From Epiperipatus broadwayi (Eukaryota; Onychophora; Udeonychophora; Euonychophora; Peripatidae), in NCBI GenBank assembly GCA_028023455.1, contig JAQFVV010000027.1, positions 4,649,845-4,713,844 of the forward strand: 64,000 bases of DNA. Direction: 5' to 3'. Of the stretch, positions 22,523 through 32,519 are shown piece by piece; positions within the stretch are counted from its first letter, which is position 1, and each line of letters opens with the position of its first letter. The position numbers and the translations under genes are program-made. The notes below the pieces were generated by a model. It saw only the letters and a list, made by a program, of their open reading frames with translations. It was not told where the DNA came from and searched no databases.

Positions 22523-22579
22523 ATTATGTGCTAGTATAAGAAATGGTGATCATGTGATGCTTAATTATTTTAGATAGGT

Positions 22580-23150
22580 TGATATGTTGGTATTTCCATC
22601 ATTCATCATTAAATGTTGAATGTCTAGAAAATTTTAAACTTTATTTACATTTTTCTAAATGTAAACAACTGTTAATAATAACACACCAGTTAGTACAAAC
22701 ACAGGTTAGTAGATTACATATGTTTGAGTGGTATTATTATTCTCCACTCTTCTTCAGATATTTCTGGCCTGAACAGTTATAATGCTAGCATAGAAATCAA
22801 GCTTACATCTTTAGAGTCTTGAGTATTGAATTTTTTAAGGCATCACTTTAACCAACAGTTATTTCTTGACAGAATACTTCAGTTGGTTAAAAGGTTGTCT
22901 TAAAATTTTATATTCTAGGATCTAAAGTGTATGTTTGACTCCTACGCTAGCAACATCAATGGTCAGGCCAGCAATACGTAAAGAAGAGCTGAGAATAATG
23001 CCATTCAAAACAGTGTGTAATTACTCTACTAACTTGTGTTGCCTTTACATGTTATTACTAACAGTTGTTTGTATTTGGAAAAGTTTAAATAAGGTTTAAA
23101 ATTTTCTAGACATTCAACATTTAATGATAGATGATGGAAATAGTCCAACA
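22580..23150. mobile_element. family B palindromic element with tRNA-like head and hammerhead relic
   Basis: Two inverted units meet at about 22850. Each unit runs from a central tRNA-like segment, through GGCCAG and a hammerhead-like region, to a terminus reading TGATGGAAATAGTCCAAC. The right unit holds an A-box-like TACTTCAGTTGGTTA (22875-22889) and a B-box-like GTTTGACTCC (22933-22942). The hammerhead in the left unit has CTGAAGA (22751-22757 complement) and a strong stem II (GAGTGG/CCACTC) but has lost G12. The right unit is more eroded. Confidence 0.75.
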
Positions 23151-23480
23151 TATTATCTCATCTACAACAACACCATCACAAATGTAGGGAAACTTATTTT
23201 AGTTACAGAATATCTAATTTTAAAATAATTTTGGAATAAATTAAGCAATTTGTCTTTTATTCTGTAATTTTCTAAGCTACAAATTAATTGTTCATGTTCT
23301 ATATAACCTTGAAAACCTTATAAAAATCTAAAAAAATTATATCATTTAATGCATTATTAATTATATCTACAAATTTATCTAACTTAAAAGTAATTCTTTC
23401 TTCTATGAAACTGTACTGATTTTTATTTAAAAAAGTTATTTCTAAATTTTTTTGGATTACTTTAAGAATATTATATCTAT

Positions 23481-23995
23481 ATAATAAAGAGCATTCTAAT
23501 AGCTCTAAACAAGCTTATTTTTTATGACTAATGCCACAAGAGAAAGTATTTGAAATCTTTATCTTGCAATGTTCCCACCTCCAGACCAATTTTGAACTGA
23601 GCTCTCTTCTGTGAGAAGCTAGGACATTAGATAACAACCATGCTCTAAAGAAGCTTATTTTTTTATGATAAATGCCACAAGAGAAAGCATTTGAAATCTT
23701 TATCTTGCAGTGTCCCCATCTCCAGACCGTTTTCGGGCTATGGCTCTCTTCAGTGAGAAGCTAGAATGTTTGATTCAGAAACCTAACTCAAGCTATTAGA
23801 TAAATGCTTAGCTTGAGTTAGGATTCTGAATCTAATGTTCTAGCTTCTCACAGAAAAGAGCCACAGTCCAAAATTGGTCTGGGGGGGTGGGGACAATGCA
23901 AGATAAAGATTTCAAATGCTTTCTCTTGTGGCATTTATCATAAAAAATAAGCTTGTTTAGAGCTATTAGCATGCTCTTTATTTATTACATATTGG
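23481..23995. mobile_element. family D palindromic hammerhead element with duplicated arm
   Basis: Left arm AAGAGCATTCTAATAGCTCT... (23485-23640) is followed by a second, tandem copy of the same arm (23641-23790). Then comes a small central hairpin (AACTCAAGC/GCTTGAGTT) and the inverted arm (23830-23985). One of the three arm copies has a nearly complete hammerhead. It is inserted within LINE-Z. A relic is at 49098-49245. Confidence 0.75.
23717..23760 (-). ncRNA. hammerhead ribozyme, family D
   Basis: Minus strand: TTCTCA, CTGAAGA (23747-23753), a weak stem II AGCCATAGCCC, GAAA (23731-23734), a short stem III AC/GGT, C, then TGGAGA pairing with TTCTCA. Core bases are intact and the cleavage triplet is GTC. 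The equivalent positions in the other two arms of this element are mutated. Confidence 0.6.
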
Positions 23996-24724
23996 TAATG
24001 CAAGCTATATAGGTCATGTGATATGTGACTTGTTTTCATTAATATATATTATAGGAAATATATGTATAACTTCATGCCAAAACTATTTTTTTTCACCAAA
24101 CTTAAAACCAGATATTATTGTAAATGCTTTTAATAGTGTAGAAAATTCACTATTGTCTTATTACTTATTCATAGTGTAAATTACAATATTTGGTAGAATA
24201 TTATTATTATTTTTATGTGTATCATTCTGGTTTTATCAATTCCTGAGCTTATATTTATTATTTCATATAATTCTTTTTCATTTAGACTTGGCATAAAAAT
24301 TGAATAGGATTGAGTATTATAGTTGTTTTGTTTTTGTTTGTTTTTTTGAAAAGTTATATCATGGTTAGATTTTTTTTTTCAATTTGCTAATTCTTTTGTA
24401 AATATGGTATTTAAGATATTTGATAGAAAAATATTATTATTTATATTAAAATATTTTTTTAATGTTCTTAATTTATAGAATAGGCTTTTATGAGCAATAG
24501 TTTATATTTTTGTCCAAGGTTAGTTTTTTAATGTGACATTTGTTTTCATTAACATTTGTTTATAGAATAATCTTTTCTCTGCTCTTATCATAGAATTAGT
24601 TTTATTTTTTAAAGTCTTATATTTAAGATATAAATAATGATTTTGTTTATTTTGTTTTTACATTTTCTTTCCATAATTTGTTTTACCTTGTTTTAATTTC
24701 AATATTTCCCCATTTATCAATTTA

Positions 24725-25260
24725 CAACATTACGTGAATTATAACTAACACAGACTAGTAGAAATACGACTAATATTTATTTATTACAACAATCATAAAT
24801 ATATACAATCTTATACCTTCACCTGATACTGTTGGCTTGGTATGGCATTAGCTGCCACACAACTATAAATGGAATGGAGATCAGGTACCCTTATAAGTTT
24901 ATCTGCCATTTCCAGCAGTAACATGACAGCTTGCCTCATAATGTGGTGATGTTTCCAGATGTACTATAACAGTTTGTCTTGGGTCTGATTTATGTCTACC
25001 AGCATCCAGTTCTAAAATGAATTTGCCTCACTGCTCAGCCATATAGTACCCAATGTGTAAACTGCCATTACCCCCAAATGTATGACCAGATCCTGTAGCA
25101 ATCAGATTCAATGAACATCATCCCTTATTAGTTTGTTACTGCCTTTGAATGTATGTTATTTATTTGTATATCCATTGGTTCATAGCGATGAAGGCTCAAT
25201 CAATCAAGATAAGATGGAATCTGAACTAGTCCATTATTGGAAGGTAAGGTGAGATGTAAT
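24725..25260. other. moderately complex DNA, unassigned
   Basis: This stretch is less AT-rich than its surroundings (for example 24820-25130) and matches nothing else in the window. No open frame or RNA motif was identified. Confidence 0.3.
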
Positions 25261-25659
25261 GATTTCTTTTATATATATATATATCTTTGAATATTTAAAT
25301 TTCCCACACATACTTGTAATTACATTAATTTTTTTTACTTCATTTTAATCAATATTTTGTAGAAATTTTCTGATTAGTTTTTTTAATGGTGACGTATTTT
25401 ATTTTGTATAGATAAAAATGTAAAATAAGAATTAAAAATATTTGCTTTAAAACAATATTATTTTTTATAACTTTATTTTCTTTATTGCATTGCCAAATCC
25501 ATATAATATTATTATCATTTACTTTCTTCATTACTTTTACAATGCTTCATATAATTATAAAAGAAGTTATTCATATTAATAATATTAAGTCAGTATTAAA
25601 TAAAGATTTAGACATGAAAAATTTTTTAACTTAATAAAAAATAATAATAATAGTAGTAG

Positions 25660-25812
25660 TAGGGATTAAAAATAAGAATAAATTTACTTATATAAAAAAT
25701 AGAAAGAGAAGACTACTAGGTATAAAATCAAAATAATATGAGTAAGGATTAAAAATAAGAATAGATTTAATTACATACAAATTAGAAAGAGGGAGCTACT
25801 AAGTATAACAAG
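25660..25812 (+). repeat. two imperfect tandem units of ~85 bp
   Basis: GGATTAAAAATAAGAATA followed by ATTTA and AGAAAGAG-CTACTA occurs at 25662 on and again at 25748 on. The second unit runs directly into LINE-X coding sequence, so it probably belongs to that element. Confidence 0.6.
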
Positions 25813-26492
25813 ATGGGTGAGAAAGGTAATGCGGTATGCAAAAGATTTGGATAAAGCATTTATATCAGTATATTTGTACAAAAGATGGGATGATTGTGTT
25901 AAGAAGATTGTTGAGTGTTATAGTGGTAAGGAATGGGATAAAAGAATAGATTTATTAATAAAGAATAGCGAGTTAGAGAGATGTAGAACTAGTATGGAGA
26001 GTAAAAAGAGTTTAAATATATATAGAAATAAACAGAATATTAGGTGCAAGTTAATATATGATAATAGTAAGGAAAGTAGTTTATTGTTTAAGGCTCGAAC
26101 GGGATCTTTAGCTACAAGAGAATATACATGTAAGTGGAAAAGTATGGATGATTGAGTCTGTAAATTATGTAAGGAAGGAATAGAAAATATTAGGCATTTG
26201 TTAATTGAATGAATGAAGTTATGGAAGAATAAATATGAAAAAAGTGATTATACAGAAAGTGAATTATTGGTTTTTATGCTGGGTTTGGGGAAAGATAAGG
26301 GGGATTTAAATATAAGGGCTATAGAGTTGACAAAGATTATGTTGTGGAAATGTGATGGAGCAGAATATGGGAAAACTTAGAGTGGGGAATGGAAAATTAA
26401 GTGGCTAACAGGTTTATCTGGGCATAATTGCTCAGATATTCTTGACTTCGTTTAAGGAGAAGCCACAGTACATCACATCACATCACATCACG
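25749..26492 (+). mobile_element. LINE-X 3' fragment with CACAT-repeat tail
   Basis: The plus strand carries the C-terminal part of LINE-X: a 112-codon open stretch at 25817-26155 (KRWDDCVKKIVECYSG, NRxE region, LLFKARTGSLATREYTCKW). After a stop it continues CKLCKEGIENIRHLLIE, a partial Cys-His finger. The 3' end is TTCTTGACTTCGTTTAAGGA followed by ACATC repeats (26470-26491). It is 5'-truncated. Sister copy at 56596-57150, antisense copy at 7505-9290. Confidence 0.85.
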
Positions 26493-26499
26493 TATATTT

Positions 26500-27090
26500 A
26501 AAAATTTGAATACTTAACAGTTAAGCTTTGAAAATATAAGTAGAAGATAGGTATAAAATATATTTAAAAAATGATTAAAAATAGGTTAAAATAATTAGTA
26601 ATAAAAAGATAAAAAGAAATAAAATTATACATATTGAATGCTAATATAATGAATAGTAATGTAAAATATAAAATTATGAATATATAATAGTAGAGTTAAA
26701 TTTTTTTTTAAAAATTAATAAGAATAAAATAATAATAATAAATAAATGAAGTAATAATAATATATATATAATTATAGGAAGTACTGATTGATAAATATAA
26801 AATATAAAAAAGGTTAGAATATATATATAAAAAGGTAATAATTATATAGAGAGAGATATATAAAGATATATGTAGATATATGAACATTGATTACAAGACA
26901 GAATAACTATATATACAAAATGTAAAATTATATGTTCATGTAATATTTATATTCATGTATTTGTATTGTATTTGTTATAGTTCTGAAGAAGATTGCTGGG
27001 GCAATTGAAACCATAAATAGTGGGTTGTAAAAAGCATTGTAAAAGTAATAAATAATGTTAATATTATTTTTATTAGACTTGTATCATATG
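26500..27090 (+). repeat. AT-rich repeat containing a hammerhead, possible PLE terminal repeat
   Basis: A (TA)/(TAA)-rich stretch (26700-26900) leads into a hammerhead at 26972-27032. Penelope-like terminal repeats characteristically carry hammerheads, and this core, CTGAAGA...GAAACC, resembles that type. No PLE protein is seen next to it, so it may be a solo terminal repeat. Confidence 0.4.
26972..27032 (+). ncRNA. hammerhead ribozyme, CTGAAGA type
   Basis: CTGAAGA (26983-26989), stem II ATTGC-TGGG-GCAAT, GAAA (27007-27010), stem III ACCA..TGGGT with a TAAATAG loop. The core is intact with a strong stem II. Stem I between TTATAG and the sequence after GGGT is weak. Single copy in the window. 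Confidence 0.55.
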
Positions 27091-27239
27091 GTCAATTGTT
27101 ATGAATTATAAATTCTTCTCTTGTATAACTTTTAATATGATATACTGTACCATAAATAACTAATGTATTCAATAGTTTTAGGATTTTTATATAAATCAAT
27201 ATTTATATTATGTGTTAATATTAATTAATTCATTTGTTT

Positions 27240-28070
27240 AGCACAGTAGATCACATTCTAGTGTTGTTAAAATTATAGAAAGGACCAATGAATATGAGTA
27301 GCCATTATGTCTTGGATTTATAAATTTTGAAAAGGCATTTGGCTCTATAAATATTTCCAAATTGCTTTGGATCAGCCAGATATAGATCTAGGATAATGAT
27401 ATTATGAAGAATGTTCTTCCAAATTCTACAGTAATGATTAGATTACATGATGACAGTAAAAAGATTAATATTGATAATGGATTGGACACTCAATAATTCC
27501 ATATCTTCAAAAGTTTATATGAGAGTTTTATAGTAAGTAATTTGTGGATTAAAATGCGAAGCCAAGAGGACAAAAATACAAAATTCTTTTTAAGCCATTT
27601 TTATTTTTTGCAAATACTGTTTCAGAACGTTATGAAATATTACTAATATTATCAGATAAAATAAAAAAATTAAAGATTTAAGGAATTTTCACAACAGAAG
27701 ACAATTAAGATTGATATTCAAGAATTAAAATAAGTTAGCAATTAAGGTTATTAATACAGATGAAAACATAATAGATGAAATTAATTATATAATCAAACTC
27801 AGATCAAATGATTTTAACAGGAGTATGTTTCACCAGTATTATGAATCTGAGACTTGGACACTTAACAAAAGAGTAATGCCAGAGATTTCAAACTATTCAA
27901 CAAAAAATGGAAAGGTGTACATTGGGAATGGCAAGGAGATAATGAAATCAAAGCATGCAAATATAAGAACAAACCTAATATCTTTGACCCCATAGAAAAT
28001 AATATGAATCTCTAAGATTTCACAAAACTTGCAATTGACCCTTTTGTTAAATGGTTGTGTGGGCCTGCTT
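27240..28070 (+). mobile_element. RTE retrotransposon internal-to-3' fragment, heavily decayed
   Basis: Aligns by eye to RTE positions ~60330-61200: ATAGAAAGGA-AATGAATATGAG, GATTTATAAATTTTGAAAAGGC (motif A region), then GAATCTGAGACTTGGACACT. Many indels and stops; it ends before the RTE 3' terminus. It is one of the older copies. Confidence 0.8.
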
Positions 28071-28249
28071 CACAGTATATTTGTAGATTGCTAATATTTG
28101 TTACAGAAATTAAGAATTATTCAACACTCTATCATATGAATTTATAATAATCTAGAAAATGCTACTATTATGTATTCATTATCTTCAGCAGCAGCAATGG
28201 CTCCTCACAAAAAAATGGTCATTTTAATTTCAAAGGAAAAAAAGATAAA

Positions 28250-28338
28250 AAGACAATAACAACAACAATATTAATAACAATAACAATAGCAACTATAATA
28301 ATAACAACAACCACACTAATAATAATAATAATAATTCA
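28250..28338. repeat. (AAC/AAT)n compound microsatellite
   Basis: Interrupted AAC and AAT triplets. Confidence 0.85.
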
Positions 28339-28977
28339 AAATCAAGAATGAAAACATCAACAACGTAATAGAGTCATTACCCCTACATCCATACCAGCAC
28401 ATTCATCTTTTTTTTCCTGTGATGTACACATTTTTATATAGTAATAATCCTAAAAGATGAAATACTTTTACTAATAAAATAGAAACAATATATCAAAGAG
28501 TTAAATAAATTACTGAACAAGATATACATATATATTATGCACACACAGGGATCTTAAGTGCATAAGTTCCGATCCTTTTACAAGACGCAGTGACTTCTGA
28601 AAGGATATCAATCATGAGAATTAATATATAACAATCGCAACATTAGATTTCTTTAAAAATTAAAGTCATATATCACATGACCTAATCTTTCTTTAAGCTT
28701 GTAAATAAAAAATAATGAGCTGTGCTAATTGCTCCAACAAGCTTATTGTTAGATTTCTTTGTTTCTTGGTATGAGATAATCTGGAGAAAATAAAATTAAT
28801 GTAAAACCATTTAATCTATAAACGTTAGATTATATGTTGTTTTTTCTTCTATAATTGTTATTTGTTCTCTGATTAATTCTCTTTAGGATATTAACCATAC
28901 GCTATCATTCAATTGTTCAACGGCATGGGAACAGATCTACAAATGTAACTAAAATGATATCTAATAAAGTCCTTTGA

Positions 28978-29142
<165 letters not shown>

Positions 29143-29149
29143 ACTAGAG

Positions 29150-29900
29150 ATCAGTTTTGTAAGGACTATACAAACCAATTCATGAACCACAAATACTCTA
29201 CAAATGTATGACCCATTAATCCATTATTCTGTTTATTTGATATTTTACAATACTGACTTTCAACTTTTACAGCAAACCTTTCTTTCTGAAATGTTTTAAC
29301 ACCTTATCCAATTGTAGTATCTAATTGTAATTCAGTGTAGTTGTTAATTTATGAAGTTTCAGATGTAAAAATTATGCTAATCTATATATTTATTCCCATC
29401 AACATTAACATTTATTCTTAAACAAATGTGGTCACCCTAACTCCAAAATCAAAAAGACAACAACAACAAACTTAAAGATATTGTCTAATAATTACACAAA
29501 CCAATTACTAAAGTTAATATTTTTATATAAATATAATTGGAGCAAAACAAAACAGTTTTTAAATTCATTTTATTTTACTTTTTTATGTTGAGAGTGTATT
29601 AGCTGAAGCGTTTTTTATTTCAATTCTTGATATTAAAAATTATACTTTGAAAAAGCTATTAATTCATTTTATTATTTTTTAAAGTTGAGATTTTATGTAA
29701 GATAATACCAGCGAAGTCAGTGTTATCTGGTTATCAGTAAGTGAACTCATCAACAAGTTATTATAAAACTGATCAATTTTATAAATTCCTAATTACATAA
29801 CACACCGTTTACTTAAATATGTTTTTGGATCTTAATTTTCAATTTATATTTTCGATATAATATTTTAGTATTTGTCTGAAGGTTTGTAATGATGGAATAT
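29150..29900. other. AT-rich intergenic DNA
   Basis: Nothing recognised. Confidence 0.5.
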
Positions 29901-29904
29901 TATA

Positions 29905-30418
29905 AGATGTGATATGTTGGACTATTTCCATCATTTATGAGTGAATATTGAATGTATAGAAAATTTTAAACTTTATTTAAACTTTTCAAATACAAACAAC
30001 TTGTTAGTAATAACACACAATTAGACAATACAAGTTAGTAATTACACAACATTTCAAGTAGTATTATTGTCCACTCTTCTTCGGGTGTTGCTGGCCTATA
30101 TGCACAGTGACAATGTTCGCTTAGAAGTTGAACTCGCACCTTTAGATTCTTGAATATCAAATTTAAGGCAAACACTCTACCAACTGAGCTATTCTGTCAA
30201 AGGCAAAAATTCGATATTCAAGAATCTAAAAGTGCGAGTTCAACTTCTAAGTGAATACTGTCACTGTGCATATCAGGCCAGCAACACCTGAAGAAGAGTA
30301 GAGAATGATTTGTGTGTTATTACTAACAAGTTGTTTGTATTTGGAAAGTTTAAATAAAGTTTAAAATTTTCTACGCATTCAACCTTCACTCATAAATGAT
30401 GGAAATAGTCCAACATAT
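29905..30418. mobile_element. family B palindromic element with tRNA-like head, best copy
   Basis: Terminal inverted repeats start GTTGGACTATTTCCATCATT (left) and end in the complement (right). Arms are about 240 bp and differ by scattered substitutions. The centre contains, on the minus strand, a complete tRNA-like promoter. It has a perfect A box TAGCTCAGTTGGTAGAG (30175-30191) and a B-box-like GAGTTCAACTTC (30124-30135). Both arms contain hammerhead remnants: the left keeps GAAA but has CCGAAGA, the right keeps CTGAAGA (30292-30298) but lost GAAA. The unit is therefore a tRNA-derived SINE-like sequence with a hammerhead, arranged head to head. Confidence 0.8.
30124..30195 (-). promoter_or_regulatory. 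internal pol III promoter (A and B boxes), tRNA-like
   Basis: The A box matches the eukaryotic consensus TRGCNNAGYNGG exactly. The B box matches GTTCRANNC except for the last base. They lie about 55 bp apart, as in SINE heads. A closed cloverleaf with acceptor stem was not found, so this is tRNA-derived rather than a tRNA gene. Confidence 0.6.
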
Positions 30419-30419
30419 G

Positions 30420-31085
30420 CTTATAATATTTTAGTAGAAATATTTTTGTTTGTTACTTTTTCAAAAATCAGATCCAAGTGTTGTTAAAATTTTTAAATAT
30501 ATATATTGTATATTAAAATCAATATTATTTTAAATTTATCATATCTCGTAATTAGAAAAATAAAATAGCAATCAAGTTTAATCTCTTATTTTAAAAGTTT
30601 TTATTTTTCTAATCTTCTATTTGAATAGTTTATAAAATTATTTTTGATATTTAGGTTTTGAATTTTTCATAAAACCAAACAACAATATTATTTTAAAATA
30701 TTTTAATAGTTAAAATGATTTTTTTTTTTTTTTAGTAATTAATTTGGTCGATTTTATTTTATTTTCACAAATGAAAAATTCCAAATTTTTGAAGACGCCT
30801 GACTGTCTTGCGTTTTTCTTTTATCAATTGTATGTTTATTTATTTTTTTAAAAAGGGTAAAAAAATAATGCAGTTTAATAAAAAATAATTTTACTTTTAA
30901 AAGCCTGTTATTATTATTTTTTAAGTAAATAATATTCTTTTTTACTTTTTCTTTTTTTACAAAAGTATTTTTAAATAAATAAAAATAAAAAACAATATCT
31001 TAAAATTAGCATTTCCCAATTAATTATAAAATAGAAAAACGACAATTAAAGTGCAGAATATTTCTTTTATTTTGATTATGAGTTT
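30420..31085. other. AT-rich intergenic DNA
   Basis: Nothing recognised. Confidence 0.5.
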
Positions 31086-31087
31086 TC

Positions 31088-31273
31088 CTTTTTTAATCTC
31101 TCTCTGCCTCTTTCTGTCTCTCTCTCTCTTCCTCTCTCTCCCTCTCCCACTCTCTCTACCACTACTGTTCTTTCTCTTTCTCCCTCTTCTGCATCCTCTC
31201 TCCCTTTCTCTGTCACTCTCTTTTTCTCGTTCTCTTGCCCCCCCCCCTCTTTCTCTCCCCCCTCTCTTTTTTG
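31088..31273. repeat. polypyrimidine (TC)n-rich tract
   Basis: About 185 bp almost free of purines on the plus strand, with imperfect mirror symmetry typical of sequences able to form triplex DNA. Open frames on both strands across it are by-products of composition. Confidence 0.85.
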
Positions 31274-31437
31274 ACGTTTTAAGTTAATTGCGATGTTTTT
31301 AAAACACAAAGTAAACAATTTAATGAATAATATTTCTATAGTGCAATTTTCTTGCACCACTCTCATGCAACATCTTGTGGAGAAGTGTAAGTTCATAAAT
31401 ATATTACCAAAGATATGTGGAAAAGATGCATGACACC

Positions 31438-31486
31438 CAAGATGTACATTTTGTGCTGCATCAGCACTCATCAGTTGGTCCAGATC
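31438..31486 (-). ncRNA. hammerhead with G12 to A, helices intact (family E)
   Basis: CTGATGA (31468-31474), a perfect 6-bp stem II GTGCTG-ATG-CAGCAC, AAAA instead of GAAA, self-complementary stem III ATGTACAT, C, then TTGG pairing with CCAA. Everything but the catalytic G12 is conserved. Confidence 0.6.
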
Positions 31487-31865
31487 ACATTCTCTTACTC
31501 ATATTTTTATCATTGTTCAGTATACATCGATTACAGTTTTAATGAATAAGTGTGAAATTCACTGCCCTCACAAACTTTGATACAAACTACTTGATAGAAG
31601 TATATTCATATTTTTTATTAGTTATTCATTAGACTAAAGATTATCCACTTAATTAATATTTCTGTAGTGCAATCTTTTCCACATGTCTTTAGTCATAGGT
31701 TTATGATTCCATCCTTCCACAAGGTGTTAAAAGTGGATAGAAACCAGTTCCTGCCTTGTGTGACAGTTGTATAAAGAAAATGAATATACTTCCATCAAGT
31801 GGTTTGTGCCAAAGTAATTGTCTATATATCCTGAACAATGATAAAGTTATTTAAGAGATTATGAT

Positions 31866-31914
31866 CTGGTCCAACTGATGAGTGCTGATTCAGCATAAAA
31901 TGTGCATTTTGGGG
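31866..31914 (+). ncRNA. hammerhead with G12 to A, helices intact (family E)
   Basis: CTGATGA (31875-31881), stem II GTGCTG-ATT-CAGCAT, AAAA instead of GAAA, stem III ATG-TG-CAT, T, then TTGG pairing with CCAA. Same G12 change as the opposite copy at 31438-31486 but different helix bases. Confidence 0.6.
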
Positions 31915-32380
31915 ATTATATATCTTTGGTCATATGCCTGTGGTTACACCCCTTCACAAGGTGTTAAAATTGAATAGAAATCAATCCATATCTTGTGTGA
32001 GAATGATGCAGTAAAAATTACAGTACAAAAGTATTATTTATTAAGAGGATAATCTCTAGTCTAATGAATGACTAATAAAAAATATTAACAAAATAAACAA
32101 TTCATAAAACTAGATTAGAATATTTAAGCATAAAGCAATATATAAATTTATAATACCGTTTTTAAAATTTGAAATTATTTTTTAATAAACTTAATTGTTT
32201 TTCACAACCCTGCATCATTGGATACAGTAAGAGACTGGCAGAATCTGCAACTATAGATCACCTGATCACAACTCAGCTTGGTCACTTCCGGTACCTGAAT
32301 TTCCAAGCAATAAGGATATTTTATAATTTATTGTTCTCATTTCATTTTTATAAAATGCAAGTCTTCATTTGATAACAGAC

Positions 32381-32516
32381 AAGAATAATATCTTAGTCAA
32401 GCATTGTTAGCCGAGAGGTCATCGCAGCCGCCTTGCAAGCAAGTAGTTGGTTGCAGACGGTTGTGGGTTCGCCTCCAGGCGATGCTATGACATAGGAAAA
32501 AAAAGAATAATATCTT
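32381..32516 (+). mobile_element. tRNA-derived SINE with 14-bp target-site duplication
   Basis: AAGAATAATATCTT occurs at 32381-32394 and again at 32503-32516. Between them lies a ~108-bp unit: an A box TTAGCCGAGAGGTC, a B box GGGTTCGCCTCC and a short A tail. The ends GTCAAGCAT and ATGCTATGAC can pair as an acceptor-like stem, so the whole unit is tRNA-shaped with a long variable region. The clean duplication proves retrotransposition. Copies: 61619-61730 (full), 39714-39758 (truncated, minus). Confidence 0.9.
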
Positions 32517-32519
32517 TTT

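Larger units (their letters stand above)
23200..24720 (-). mobile_element. CR1/Jockey-like LINE-Z fragment, interrupted
   Basis: On the minus strand, 24720-24040 reads the linker and early RT of a CR1/Jockey-type LINE: LYLKYKTLKNKTNSMIRAEK, then MPSLNEKELYEIINISSGID, then LLKAFTIISGFKFG (usually xLKxAxVxPxFKxG). The RT then resumes at 23480-23220 with LNKNQYSF and NDIIFLDFYKVF (motif A, usually IFLDFxKAFD). Between them sits a family D palindrome (23481-23995). Several stops and frameshifts make it dead. A related fragment lies at 39960-40640. Confidence 0.65.
31310..32090. mobile_element. family E hammerhead-like elements, inverted pair
   Basis: An element with terminal repeats TTATTCATTAGACTAAAGAT (31618-31650) and its complement (about 32040-32075) lies next to an inverted partial copy (31310-31620). 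Both contain a hammerhead-like core, in opposite orientations. AATATTTCTGTAGTGCAAT is repeated at 31330 and 31660. A third copy is at 55375-55630. The core and stem I match family A, so the two families are related. Confidence 0.7.

Noticed and set aside
31051-31471. Open frames on both strands across the TC-rich tract
   Set aside because: Low-complexity by-products; no protein family features.
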